A model generated the notes under the pieces. The model was not told the DNA's origin. It saw nothing but the letters and a program-made list of their open reading frames with translations, and searched no databases. This document shows positions 8,403-16,783 of a DNA stretch of 49,255 nt, in pieces. Origin of the DNA: an uncultured Finegoldia sp. (lineage in GTDB: Bacteria > Bacillota > Clostridia > Tissierellales > Peptoniphilaceae). Position numbers and translations under genes: made by a program. Location of the stretch: the NCBI RefSeq assembly GCF_900766215.1, contig NZ_CAAFUQ010000092.1, positions 1 to 49,255 on the forward strand, given 5' to 3'. Positions within the stretch are counted from its first letter, which is position 1. Every line of letters starts with the position of its first letter.

Positions 8403-9317
8403 TTAATTTAATTCTACAAGCTTGATTTTGTCGTTTTTCTTAATAATTCCACCCTTTAAAACTTTGCAGAAAATTCCTTCAGTTGGCATAATACAATTGC
8501 CTACTTTTTGTTTTATCGCACAGCCTTTGTGACATTCTTTGCCGATTTGTGTAACTTCAAGCACGCATTCTCCAATAGTCAACACTTGACCCACTGGCAA
8601 AGTAAAAAGCTCTATGTTTCTTGTTGTAATATTTTCAGCGAAATCTCCGTCTTTTAAATCAAGACCCATTTCACGCATTTTGTTGATGGATTCTTCTGCC
8701 AAAAGCGACACCTGTCTGTGCCAATTTCCAGCGTGCGCATCTCCAACCAATCCATGATCCACTTTTAGTTCTGCAAATTCTACAGGAGTTTTTACAGTTC
8801 CTTTTTTCTCGCTAATATTCACATCGATTACAACTGCCTCATCACTGTCGACACTTCTGTTGTAAACGCCGCTTTTGCCGCCTTCTTTGTGAAGTAACTC
8901 CACATTCGTAATTCGCATTGAACGGTCAATCGCCTTGCACATATCGTAAATCGTAAGAGCCGCCACACTTGCAGCCGTCAAACTTTCCATCTCAATTCCT
9001 GTTTTTGATTCGGTGTTTGATTGGACGAAAATATCTATAAAATCATCTGCTAATTCGAATTTAACATCAACACCTGTGATGAAAATATTGTGACACATTG
9101 GAATAATTTCCGATGTTTTCTTCGCAGCCATAATCGCAGCAGTTTGTGCGACACTCAATACGTCGCCTTTTTTGATGGATTTTTCTGTGATTTTTTGCAT
9201 AGTTTCTTTTTTCATATAAATCCTACTATGAGCCACAGCAACTCTTTTAGTAGTTTCCTTTTCAGATACATCCACCATTCTTGGCAAACCATCTTCGTTA
9301 AAATGAGTTAAATCCAC
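8403..9317 (-). CDS. moaC: MoaC-MOSC fusion: cyclic pyranopterin monophosphate synthase with C-terminal MOSC domain
   Basis: Residues 1 to about 157 are a MoaC domain: MVDVSEKETTKR near the start, IPMCHNIFITGVDV in the middle, MCKAIDRSM and GGKSGVYNR at its end. MoaC turns the MoaA product into cyclic pyranopterin monophosphate, the second product-forming step of molybdenum cofactor synthesis. Residues about 162-304 are a MOSC domain, with VDHGLVGDAHAG and a cysteine cluster CHKGC. MOSC domains handle sulfur or the cofactor. The ATG lies one base after the moaA stop, so the two are cotranslated. Fusions of this kind occur in clostridia; here it pairs with moaA as a minimal early-step operon. 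No other moa or moe gene is in the window. Confidence 0.88.
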   Translation of the reverse strand: MDLTHFNEDGLPRMVDVSEKETTKRVAVAHSRIYMKKETMQKITEKSIKKGDVLSVAQTAAIMAAKKTSEIIPMCHNIFITGVDVKFELADDFIDIFVQSNTESKTGIEMESLTAASVAALTIYDMCKAIDRSMRITNVELLHKEGGKSGVYNRSVDSDEAVVIDVNISEKKGTVKTPVEFAELKVDHGLVGDAHAGNWHRQVSLLAEESINKMREMGLDLKDGDFAENITTRNIELFTLPVGQVLTIGECVLEVTQIGKECHKGCAIKQKVGNCIMPTEGIFCKVLKGGIIKKNDKIKLVELN

Positions 9318-9318
9318 A

Positions 9319-10266
9319 TTAACCTCCTATAGTATTCATATCCCTTTTGTTGAAGTTACCTTCTTCGAGATAATGTCTTTCTGGTTTATTGTATATTTCT
9401 TGTGTAATAATTTGTCGTATATCTTCATCATTTCTAATAGCATCTTTCAAATTAATCGACTTATTAGAATGTAAACACATCAATAAATTTCCCTTACAAT
9501 CCAACCTAACCCTGTTACATTCAGAGCAGAATTTGTGAGAAATTGGATTGATAAATCCAACCACAGCTCCATTTGGATTGGTGTAATATTCTGCGACCTT
9601 TGATTTTTGTGAATCGCTGTAAATTTTTTGAAGATTGCCAATTTTTTTGATAATTTCTTCGTTCGACACATAATCATCTGACTTCCCAATCGCTTCACCA
9701 ATAGGCATCAGTTCGATAAATCTAACAATCACTCCATCTTCTGCGAATTTCACAAAATCATCAATCTCGTCGTAATTGAAATTTCTCATCACAACAGTGT
9801 TGACTTTGATAGGATTCATCTCCATTTTTTTGAGCAAATCAATGGATTTCAGAACCTTGTTCACATCGCCACCACGCGTTATGTCACGAAATTTATCCGC
9901 ATCCAAAGTATCCAGCGAAATATTAAACCTATCAACGCCGTTTTTCTTCAAATTATCAGCCATATCGTACAATTTGATAGCGTTGGTAGTCATGCAGATT
10001 TCTTCGATTCCCATATCCTTGATGCCTTTTACCAAATCCAATATTCCGTTTCTAACCAAAGGTTCGCCTCCAGTTAAACGTACTTTTTTTATTCCCAAAT
10101 CTTTGAAAACTTCTACGATTTTCAAAGTTTCATCTATAGTTAGAATTTCGTCGTGATTCAAATGCGTGATTCCTTCTTCTGGCATGCAGTATTTGCATCT
10201 CAAATTACACTTGTCAGTCACCGAAATTCTCAAATAATCTATCTTTCTTCCGAGAGCATCTTTCAT
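9319..10266 (-). CDS. moaA: GTP 3',8-cyclase MoaA
   Basis: This radical-SAM enzyme makes 3',8-cyclo-GTP, the first step of molybdenum cofactor synthesis. With the start at MKDALGRKID (315 residues, behind AAAGGTGG) the N-terminal cluster is C20-x3-C24-x2-C27 (CNLRCKYC). The second, substrate-binding cluster is C247-x2-C250-x13-C264. The protein ends in the Gly-Gly pair that MoaA needs for catalysis. The reading frame is open 54 bp further upstream, but that stretch holds the promoter and ribosome site. It is the first gene of a two-gene operon with moaC-MOSC. Confidence 0.93.
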   Translation of the reverse strand: MKDALGRKIDYLRISVTDKCNLRCKYCMPEEGITHLNHDEILTIDETLKIVEVFKDLGIKKVRLTGGEPLVRNGILDLVKGIKDMGIEEICMTTNAIKLYDMADNLKKNGVDRFNISLDTLDADKFRDITRGGDVNKVLKSIDLLKKMEMNPIKVNTVVMRNFNYDEIDDFVKFAEDGVIVRFIELMPIGEAIGKSDDYVSNEEIIKKIGNLQKIYSDSQKSKVAEYYTNPNGAVVGFINPISHKFCSECNRVRLDCKGNLLMCLHSNKSINLKDAIRNDEDIRQIITQEIYNKPERHYLEEGNFNKRDMNTIGG

Positions 10267-10282
10267 TTTACCACCTTTGTAT

Positions 10283-10288
10283 ATTATA
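10283..10288 (-). promoter_or_regulatory. -10 box of moaA
   Basis: The minus strand reads TGATATAAT (extended -10), leaving a leader of only about 10 nt before the ATG. Confidence 0.5.
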
Positions 10289-10307
10289 TCATATAACGCT
10301 TGGCGAT

Positions 10308-10341
10308 AAAAAATCCCCAACTCGATTTCTCAAATTGGGAA
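10308..10341 (-). terminator. Terminator after the GIY-YIG/TPR gene
   Basis: Arms TTGGG and CCCAA close a 14-nt loop, and six Ts follow on the minus strand. Confidence 0.6.
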
Positions 10342-10352
10342 TTCAATAAAAA

Positions 10353-11528
10353 TTATTCTTTTAATAAAAGTTCCTTTGCTTTTTCTAATCTTTCCTTCAT
10401 GGAATTAATGTGAGATTCAGACACATTATCTTGGTCGGATAATCTCTTGATACCTTCTTGCAAAATATCAATTTCGTTGTCGTAATCCTTCATACTTCTG
10501 TAAACATTAGCATAAGAACTGTAAAGTGCAGGAGTACACAATCCGTTTTCTCTTGCAGTATCATAAGATTTTATCGCAGATTGGAAATGCGAATCCTTTC
10601 TGAATTTTTCTCCTTCGTTCCAATATCTCAAACCTTCCTTTGCACCCTTTGCTAGATCGTCTAAGTTTTTGATATCGAACACTTCAACCCTGCTATTGTG
10701 TGGGTGAATTACAACTTCTTTTGTAGTCTTGATTTTGTTGAAAATCTCATCCAAGCTGTCCTTGTTCTTTTCTTTTAATTTCTTCAACACATCCATCATG
10801 TGATATACAGGAATTTTCTTGGATAATTTTTCTTGTGCTTTGTCCTCGTATTCCTTAACCTTAGCTATGGAATCATCTCCAATGTAGACCCAAGCAGTCA
10901 CATCATTTGCAAATTGGTCATCTACGATTTTGATGTTTTCATGTTCCATCAAAGATTTTGTTTGGTTCAAATACTTGTCCAAATCATCCTTGTAAATGTT
11001 TGCGATAATTTCATCGTCAACACCTTTTTCAACTAAGTACACCGATTTCAAATTATCCAAGTCAACTTTTTCGAAATCATCATAATCCATACCCAAATAA
11101 TGTTGTTCGTATTCTGCAACATACAACACAGGTGCTTGTTCAAATCTGTAGTTTGGGGTCGTATCTGATTTTAACAATCCCGATTTTCTAGTAATCATAT
11201 TAGGAGTTACACGATTGATAATCACATTATCAGTTTCTTTCAAAATCCTCTTTAATTCTTCTTGTTGCAAATCACGAGCTTCGTCTTCTTCCAAATTATC
11301 CTTGATGATTTTGGATTCCACATCCAACTTATCTTTTATTCTTTCTCCGTGATAAGTTTCGAATCCGAAAGACTTAGAATCATCACCATAACCGTAACCA
11401 ACATAGAAAACTTCCCCAGTGTCTTTTACGCTCCATTCGTAAACGTACCAATCATTTTTGTGAGCTTGGTTATTAGTTTCCTTTTCTTCTGAAGAAAAAA
11501 CGCTTTTTAATTTATCAAATATACCCAT
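10353..11528 (-). CDS. GIY-YIG-like and TPR-like domain protein, function unknown
   Basis: The start chosen is MGIFDKLKSVF behind TTGGAGG (391 residues). An N-terminal block resembles a GIY-YIG nuclease fold: WYVYEWSV, then FYVGYGYGDD, then a helix EDEARDLQQEELKRI with the expected glutamate, at about residues 28-115. The middle (130-290) is charged and unrecognised. The C-terminus (about 300-390) has helical pairs like tetratricopeptide repeats (GEKFRKDSHFQSAIKSYDTA, YANVYRSMKDYDNEIDILQEG). It follows a gene for a small three-helix membrane protein with only 15 bp between them. Nuclease activity is uncertain: the Arg usually found after YVG is not obvious. No firm function. Confidence 0.6.
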   Translation of the reverse strand: MGIFDKLKSVFSSEEKETNNQAHKNDWYVYEWSVKDTGEVFYVGYGYGDDSKSFGFETYHGERIKDKLDVESKIIKDNLEEDEARDLQQEELKRILKETDNVIINRVTPNMITRKSGLLKSDTTPNYRFEQAPVLYVAEYEQHYLGMDYDDFEKVDLDNLKSVYLVEKGVDDEIIANIYKDDLDKYLNQTKSLMEHENIKIVDDQFANDVTAWVYIGDDSIAKVKEYEDKAQEKLSKKIPVYHMMDVLKKLKEKNKDSLDEIFNKIKTTKEVVIHPHNSRVEVFDIKNLDDLAKGAKEGLRYWNEGEKFRKDSHFQSAIKSYDTARENGLCTPALYSSYANVYRSMKDYDNEIDILQEGIKRLSDQDNVSESHINSMKERLEKAKELLLKE

Positions 11529-11543
11529 AATATCCTCCAAATT

Positions 11544-11825
11544 TTAAATAATACGATACATCAAATAAAGTCCTGCTAAAATGATTAAAATGAAAAGCAA
11601 AATATCAAAATCTCTGTTTTTAATCGCACTCAACATCTCCAAAACAATCATAATCAACACAATAGCAATGGATGCGTAGATGAAAATATTTGATAATGGA
11701 GATATCAACACGCTTACAAGTCTAGGATAACTCATTCTAAGTTTCAATTCCACGATAAACAGAATCACGCCCAAAATCATAGACCAAAACTCGTATTTGT
11801 ATAATTTGTTTCTCAATTTATTCAT
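11544..11825 (-). CDS. Small three-helix membrane protein
   Basis: The start is MNKLRNKLYKYEF behind GGGAGG (93 residues); the longer open frame has no support. Three hydrophobic segments at about 14-30, 43-65 and 72-91 suggest an integral membrane protein. No family is recognised. It shares a promoter and transcript with the GIY-YIG/TPR gene downstream. Confidence 0.65.
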   Translation of the reverse strand: MNKLRNKLYKYEFWSMILGVILFIVELKLRMSYPRLVSVLISPLSNIFIYASIAIVLIMIVLEMLSAIKNRDFDILLFILIILAGLYLMYRII

Positions 11826-11876
11826 AGTAGTGCCTCCCAAGATGCTTTTTACATTACTTTGAATATACTTTACTTT

Positions 11877-11882
11877 ATTATA
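11877..11882 (-). promoter_or_regulatory. -10 box of the small membrane protein operon
   Basis: The minus strand reads TGGTATAAT (extended -10), about 50 bp before the ATG. Confidence 0.5.
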
Positions 11883-11903
11883 CCATATTCGATTTGTCGC
11901 AAT

Positions 11904-11936
11904 AAAAAAACGCGAAAATTTTTGCAAACCTTCACG
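11904..11936 (-). terminator. Weak terminator-like hairpin
   Basis: On the minus strand CGTGAA pairs with TTCGCG, followed by seven Ts. It could end transcripts coming from the AIM24-like gene through repeat copy A. Confidence 0.45.
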
Positions 11937-11962
11937 ATTAAAATTTATTATGATAAATTAAA

Positions 11963-12140
11963 AATAACAAACCATTAATGCTAAGAATATCATACGGAGC
12001 AAATTGTTTGATTTCAAATCGAAAAAATCCGTCCAAAATCGCATTTGCGTAAGCGTTAGCGTGCTTGCGATTTTGGATTTTGAGATTTAGAAATCTTCAA
12101 TTTGTGGAGTTTAGATATTCGTGCATTAAGGTTTGTTATC
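11963..12140 (+). repeat. Interspersed palindromic repeat, copy A
   Basis: This element of about 178 bp folds onto itself. The outer arms ATAACAAACC and GGTTTGTTAT pair, next GATTTCAAATC with GATTTAGAAATC, and the inner stem is AAAATCGCA with TGCGATTTT around a GCGTAAGCGTTAGCG apex. Shared landmarks with other copies are AAGAATATCATACGGAG on the left and TAGATATTCGTG on the right. It fills most of the gap between 11936 and 12198. A third copy of the arm word, AGCATTAATGGTTTGT, follows at 12151. Confidence 0.85.
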
Positions 12141-12197
12141 CAGTTTTTTTAGCATTAATGGTTTGTCATTAAATACTCAATATTTAATTTTTCAAAT

Positions 12198-12959
12198 TTA
12201 TTCTAAAACAGGAGCCATTAGAACTTTACCAGTTCCTCTATACACATTCACAAGTCCTTCACCGCTTGTCGCAGAACCTATCAATGATTTACCAGCTCTT
12301 TCAACTGTAAAACTCAACGATCCACTCCAAGCAATTGCCATGTTTCCATCTATCTTCAACACATCATTGTCAAGCGTTATTTCAATCAATTCTTCTCTTG
12401 GTACATAAGATTCCAACGCAACAATTCCCGTTCCGTGAAGTCCTAAGTTGAACAACCCTTCTCCACCTGCAACAGCTGATGAAATATTGGATTGCATAAT
12501 AGCTTTGTGTTCCAATTCAGAATCACAAGCCAAGAACAATCCATCTTCAATGATGATTTCGTTGTTCCAATCATCTGCATCCAATAAAATAATGTGCTTG
12601 TATGTTGGTTCCAAAACCAATAATCCATCGCCTGTGTATTCAGGTTTTATAGCACCTTCACCAGTCACAGAACCACGCAAAGCTTTTTTGAAGAAATCTC
12701 CCGCGCCTTTTATTCCAGTAGTTGAACTAACATTTCCAAGCATCCATTGCATAGCTCCTGCTTGTACAGTGATATTTGATTTTGAAACATCGCACAATAA
12801 TTGTCTTCTTCTTACATTCATTTCTGATGCAAAGTAAGAACTTTGTGCTTGTTCATAATCTACGGACAAATCCCTCTTGTATTCAATAACTTTAAATGCT
12901 CCATTTTGTTCTTTGATTATAACATCATCATTGTCTTCAAAATTTTTAACTTTAAACAT
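12198..12959 (-). CDS. AIM24 / TIGR00266-family protein
   Basis: This 253-residue, mostly beta-strand protein shows the glycine-rich pattern of the AIM24 (DUF124) family: VQAGAMQWMLG (about 65-75), GEGAIKPEYTGDGLLVLEP, GGEGLFNLGLHGTG and GEGLVNVYRGTGKVLMAP at the C-terminus. No signal peptide or membrane helix is seen. The family's biochemical function in bacteria is not established. The ATG follows AAGAGGTG. It is monocistronic between repeat copy A and the divergent YkvI-like gene. Confidence 0.8.
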   Translation of the reverse strand: MFKVKNFEDNDDVIIKEQNGAFKVIEYKRDLSVDYEQAQSSYFASEMNVRRRQLLCDVSKSNITVQAGAMQWMLGNVSSTTGIKGAGDFFKKALRGSVTGEGAIKPEYTGDGLLVLEPTYKHIILLDADDWNNEIIIEDGLFLACDSELEHKAIMQSNISSAVAGGEGLFNLGLHGTGIVALESYVPREELIEITLDNDVLKIDGNMAIAWSGSLSFTVERAGKSLIGSATSGEGLVNVYRGTGKVLMAPVLE

Positions 12960-12980
12960 TTAGCACCTCTTTTCATGAAT

Positions 12981-12986
12981 ATTATA
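12981..12986 (-). promoter_or_regulatory. -10 box of the AIM24-like gene
   Basis: The minus strand reads TGATATAAT (extended -10), about 22 bp before the ATG. Confidence 0.5.
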
Positions 12987-13043
12987 TCATAATGTTCAAT
13001 TTTTCTGATTTGCATTTTATCAAATTTGTTATATAATTACGTC

Positions 13044-13072
13044 TTGGCTATTTTAAAATTTTATTATATAAT
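13044..13072 (+). promoter_or_regulatory. Promoter of the YkvI-like gene
   Basis: TTGGCT (13044-13049), 17-bp spacer, TATAAT (13067-13072). Confidence 0.7.
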
Positions 13073-13094
13073 TTTACAAAAGAAGGGGATAATT

Positions 13095-14357
13095 ATGTCA
13101 AAAAAAATATTACACACCTCCCTTGCATACGTGGCGGTACTAACTGGTGCAGGCCTTGCAAGTGGACAGGAAATTTTGCAATATTTTACAGCTTATGGCA
13201 AATCCGGCTTGTGGACAGCGCTATTTGTTTTGATATTGCACACATTTATAGGAGCGATTATTTTGGAACTTGGTTCTTATTATTTCGCAGATGAACACAG
13301 TGATGTTTTGGACGAAATAGCATCCAAGAAATTCACAAAAGTATTCGACATTTTACTTATTTTAACTGGATTTATAATCGGATTCGTTATGCTTTCCGGT
13401 GCAGGCTCCAACCTCAACCAGCAATTTGGACTAGCACCGTGGATTGGTTCACTTATTTGTGCATTGCTTGTAATTTTCGTAGGAATGATGGATTTTGAAA
13501 AAGTAACCAGAATTATCGGTGCATTTACGCCAGTTATCGTGGCTTTGATTTTAATCGCATCAGTCTACACAATAGCAAAATTTGACGGAAACTTTAACCA
13601 CTTAGACCCAATCGCAAGAACTATTCCGAAAAACTTCGGCAATCCTTGGCTTGCAGTAGTCAATTATTTTTCATTGTGTATGATGGTAGGATTGAGTACG
13701 GCGTTTGCAATCGGTGGCAATCACGTTTTATCAGAAGAGGCCAAAGTTAGCGGATTGTTGGGAGGATTTATCACAGGAACAGTAACAGCGCTTTTGGCAG
13801 TTGTTTTGTTCATGAGAGTTGACATTCTAAAAGATGCAGACCTTCCTACACAAACTCTAATCGAAGAAATCAATCCAGTTTTAGGTTTGATAATGAGTTT
13901 GGTAATATTTGGAATGATTTTCAACACAGCTATCGGGTTGTATTATTCGTTAGCCAAAAGATTTTCAAAGGACAATCCTGCAAAATACAAAATGTATTTG
14001 ATAGGATTTGTAACGATAGGATTTTTCCTAAGCTTTTTAGGATTCAGAAAACTTATCAGCATCACTTATCCAATCATAGGATACGCTGGAATAATTCTTA
14101 TAACATTCTTGATTTACGCATATATAAGAGATTTCCAAAAAATCAAAAAAGAATCCAAGAGAAGATTTAAAATCTTGGATTTGTTGGAAAAGAAATACGA
14201 CGACGATCAAGATTACACTAAAAAAGACGAACGAAAAGTAAAATCTATGATTAATCAGTCAAACTTAGACAACGACGTATTGGAAGAAGAAATGGAAACT
14301 ATGGCTGAAGAAAATCAAGAAGACGACGATGTTACTGAAGAAAACACAGAAAAATAA
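13095..14357 (+). CDS. YkvI-like membrane transporter
   Basis: The start is MSKKILHTSLAY behind AAGGGG (420 residues); the open frame upstream contains the promoter. About ten hydrophobic helices and an early GAGLASGQE motif (about residues 18-26) resemble YkvI-family proteins of the LeuT-fold (APC) superfamily. The last 80 residues are a highly charged cytoplasmic tail, ending in an acidic run of D and E. The substrate is unknown. A strong terminator follows. Confidence 0.75.
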   Translation: MSKKILHTSLAYVAVLTGAGLASGQEILQYFTAYGKSGLWTALFVLILHTFIGAIILELGSYYFADEHSDVLDEIASKKFTKVFDILLILTGFIIGFVMLSGAGSNLNQQFGLAPWIGSLICALLVIFVGMMDFEKVTRIIGAFTPVIVALILIASVYTIAKFDGNFNHLDPIARTIPKNFGNPWLAVVNYFSLCMMVGLSTAFAIGGNHVLSEEAKVSGLLGGFITGTVTALLAVVLFMRVDILKDADLPTQTLIEEINPVLGLIMSLVIFGMIFNTAIGLYYSLAKRFSKDNPAKYKMYLIGFVTIGFFLSFLGFRKLISITYPIIGYAGIILITFLIYAYIRDFQKIKKESKRRFKILDLLEKKYDDDQDYTKKDERKVKSMINQSNLDNDVLEEEMETMAEENQEDDDVTEENTEK

Positions 14358-14362
14358 TATGT

Positions 14363-14390
14363 GGGCTGCTTTTGTAAGCAGCCTTTTTTA
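14363..14390 (+). terminator. Terminator of the YkvI-like gene
   Basis: GGCTGCTT pairs with AAGCAGCC across a three-base loop, followed by six Ts. Confidence 0.9.
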
Positions 14391-14440
14391 GTGGAAATTT
14401 TTGTAGATTAGAAAGTCCTACGGATTAGAAACCTCAGCTA

Positions 14441-14618
14441 ATTAAAAAATCCTCCGGCTAAGAATATCATACGGAACAAATTGTTTGATTTCAAATCGAA
14501 AAAATCTATCAAAAATCGTATTCGCGTAAGCGTTAGCGTGCTTACGATTTTAGGATTTTAAGATTTAGAAATCTTCAATTTGTGTAGTCTAGATATTCGT
14601 GACAGAGGATTTTTAATT
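14441..14618 (+). repeat. Interspersed palindromic repeat, copy B
   Basis: Core as in copy A, but the inner stem is AAAATCGTA with TACGATTTT, a paired change relative to AAAATCGCA/TGCGATTTT. The outer arms are different again yet self-complementary (AAAAATCCTC with GAGGATTTTT). It lies between the YkvI-like and YjiH-like genes. Confidence 0.85.
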
Positions 14619-14671
14619 TATTACACCAAAAGATTTCTCACTTCTCCTAATCAATTTTACTTGTTATTTTC

Positions 14672-14700
14672 TTGCATCATATTTTCATTAGTGATATACT
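14672..14700 (+). promoter_or_regulatory. Promoter of the YjiH-like gene
   Basis: TTGCAT (14672-14677), 17-bp spacer, TATACT (14695-14700). Confidence 0.65.
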
Positions 14701-14730
14701 AGGAAAAATATTTTAAAGCGAGGAGATAAT

Positions 14731-16092
14731 ATGAAAACCAATAAAAAATCCCTATTGAATTTTCTGATTCCGTCCATTATCGGGATAATTATATTCATGA
14801 TTCCCGTAAAATACGACGGCAATTGGACTATAATAGTCAAAATTTTAGCCGATTTTATCGCCAAAATTGTCGGCGATTATCTGCCAGCACTTTGTACGAT
14901 TATAATTACGATATCGTTCGTGATGAGCATTATGGCAAGTTTCAATGTCAAGTTCATCAAAGAAAACAAACTTTTGAACCAAACATTTTCTGTAACTCCT
15001 GTTTGGTTAGTACTTAGAATTCTAGGATTTATAGTCGTGTGGATGGTAGTGTTGAAGGACAAGCTTAACCTTGGGCCGTTTTTCGACATGATAGTTGCCG
15101 ATGAATCTGCTACATTTATACTCAACGATTTGTTGACATCACTTGTAATTATTTTCGTAATAGCAAGCATGCTACTCCCACTGTTGCTTGATTTCGGTCT
15201 TTTGGAATTTATCGGTGCGATTTTCACAAAAATAATGCGCCCAGTGTTTTTGATTCCTGGACGTGCCGCAGTAGATTGCATCACAAGCTGGATTGGAGAT
15301 GGAACTTTAGGGGTTATGCTTACGGCTAACCAATACGAATCAGGATATTATTCTGCCAAGGAAGCTGCGATTATTTCTACGAATTTCTCCGCAGTGTCCA
15401 TAACATTCAGCCTTATCGTTTTGTCCCAAGTCGACATGGTAGATTATTTCGGAGTGTACTACCTTTTGGTGTGTCTTGTCGGAATTGTGTGTGCGATAAT
15501 AATTCCAAGAATTCCACCATTGTCACTCAAAAAAGACGACTATGTAGTAGAATCAGCTCATGATAATGAAAATATATCAGAAAATTATTCTTCATCCGTC
15601 AAGTACGGGCTTGATTTGGCAATAAAAAGAGTTGAATCGCACAAAGGGATTGGAGAATTTTTGAAAAACGGATTGGAAAATGCATTCGGAATGTGGTTTT
15701 CGGTGATGCCGATTGTTATGATAATCGGAACGGCATCACTTGTACTTGCAAACAACACTCAAGTTTTTGAAATCCTTGGCAAGCCATTTTTGCCACTGTT
15801 GAATTTCTTGAAAGTTCCAGAAAGTTTGGAAGCTTCCAAGACAATGATTGTAGGTTTCAGCGACATGTTCACACCATCAATCATAGCTGCAAGCACAATT
15901 CAATCGCAAATGACCAAATTCATCGTAGCGACAATTTCCGTAACGCAATTAATCTACTTATCAGAAGTCGGTGGACTAATCCTCGCATCGTCAATTCCTG
16001 TAAATTTATTCGAATTGTTCGTAATTTTTATCGAACGAACAATAATCTCACTTTTGATAGTAGCTCCAATCGCACATTTGTTGTTTATGTAA
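14731..16092 (+). CDS. YjiH-family nucleoside-recognition (GATE) domain membrane protein
   Basis: This 453-residue integral membrane protein has around ten hydrophobic segments. The central block with FLIPGRAAVDCITSWIGDGT and NQYESGYYSAKEAAIISTNFS is typical of the nucleoside-recognition/Gate domain found in YjiH-like and nucleoside permease proteins. It is probably a transporter of the inner membrane; the substrate cannot be read from sequence. The ATG follows CGAGGAGAT. It is monocistronic with its own promoter and terminator. Confidence 0.8.
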   Translation: MKTNKKSLLNFLIPSIIGIIIFMIPVKYDGNWTIIVKILADFIAKIVGDYLPALCTIIITISFVMSIMASFNVKFIKENKLLNQTFSVTPVWLVLRILGFIVVWMVVLKDKLNLGPFFDMIVADESATFILNDLLTSLVIIFVIASMLLPLLLDFGLLEFIGAIFTKIMRPVFLIPGRAAVDCITSWIGDGTLGVMLTANQYESGYYSAKEAAIISTNFSAVSITFSLIVLSQVDMVDYFGVYYLLVCLVGIVCAIIIPRIPPLSLKKDDYVVESAHDNENISENYSSSVKYGLDLAIKRVESHKGIGEFLKNGLENAFGMWFSVMPIVMIIGTASLVLANNTQVFEILGKPFLPLLNFLKVPESLEASKTMIVGFSDMFTPSIIAASTIQSQMTKFIVATISVTQLIYLSEVGGLILASSIPVNLFELFVIFIERTIISLLIVAPIAHLLFM

Positions 16093-16096
16093 ACAA

Positions 16097-16125
16097 AAAC
16101 CAGAGAAACATTCTCTGGTTTTTTT
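16097..16125. terminator. Bidirectional terminator
   Basis: AACCAGAGAA pairs with TTCTCTGGTT across a three-base loop; T-runs leave on both strands. It ends the YjiH-like gene on plus and the hsd operon tail on minus. Confidence 0.9.
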
Positions 16126-16127
16126 GA

Positions 16128-16781
16128 TTATTCCATTAAAAATTCACTAATACACTCAGCTATTTCAACTGGCTTTTCAGTGTGAAAATCGTGTGATGTA
16201 TTCTGGATAAATAGTGATTGTATATTCTCTTGATTATTATTTTTTTCTACTTTGTTTTTCTTATATTCATATAAATCATCTGGTGTATCAGCTAATAATA
16301 ACAGCGTTTTTACTTTTATATGCATGTCAAAAACATCCACATCTTCTTTGAACTTTATATAAAGCAAATTAGAAATTGTGTCAGCATTCATCTCAAGACT
16401 ATTTTCTTTTATATAACTTCCACTAAATTCAACTTCTTTTTCCACAGTTGTTTTCGTGAAATCATTCGTAATTATTGCCCCGTCTAAAATAACTAATTTA
16501 TCTGGTTTTATCACTTCAATGTTCCTAATCAATAAGTCTGCACCTAGTGAATATCCAATAACTACTGAATTTTTTGGTATCTGAGTTTCTATCCATTTTC
16601 CAAAATCTTCTTTGTTTTCGACGTTCACATCTATATTTGAATATTGTCCAGGTAAATTGATATATTCAATGGTATAATTGAATTTATTTAACTCTTTTTC
16701 AAGCTCATTTACGTTTGATTTATCACATCCTAAACCTGATAGCATATATATTTTTTTCGTTATTTCTTTTGTATGATTCAT
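16128..16781 (-). CDS. Small alpha/beta-hydrolase-fold protein
   Basis: Chosen start MNHTKEITKK, directly after the stop of the SIMPL gene (217 residues). A nucleophile elbow GYSLG (Ser about 78) and a C-terminal histidine in TSHDFH (about 197-200) match a hydrolase triad; the likely acid is the Asp in the ADTPDD loop (about 164-168). The short length and absence of a signal peptide suggest a cytosolic esterase or thioesterase-like enzyme. The substrate is unknown. It is the last gene of the operon before a strong terminator. Confidence 0.7.
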   Translation of the reverse strand: MNHTKEITKKIYMLSGLGCDKSNVNELEKELNKFNYTIEYINLPGQYSNIDVNVENKEDFGKWIETQIPKNSVVIGYSLGADLLIRNIEVIKPDKLVILDGAIITNDFTKTTVEKEVEFSGSYIKENSLEMNADTISNLLYIKFKEDVDVFDMHIKVKTLLLLADTPDDLYEYKKNKVEKNNNQENIQSLFIQNTSHDFHTEKPVEIAECISEFLME

Positions 16782-16783
16782 AT

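Noticed and set aside
11826..11927. A longer N-terminus for the three-helix membrane protein
   Set aside because: It would include the promoter -10 box; a good ribosome site precedes the later ATG.
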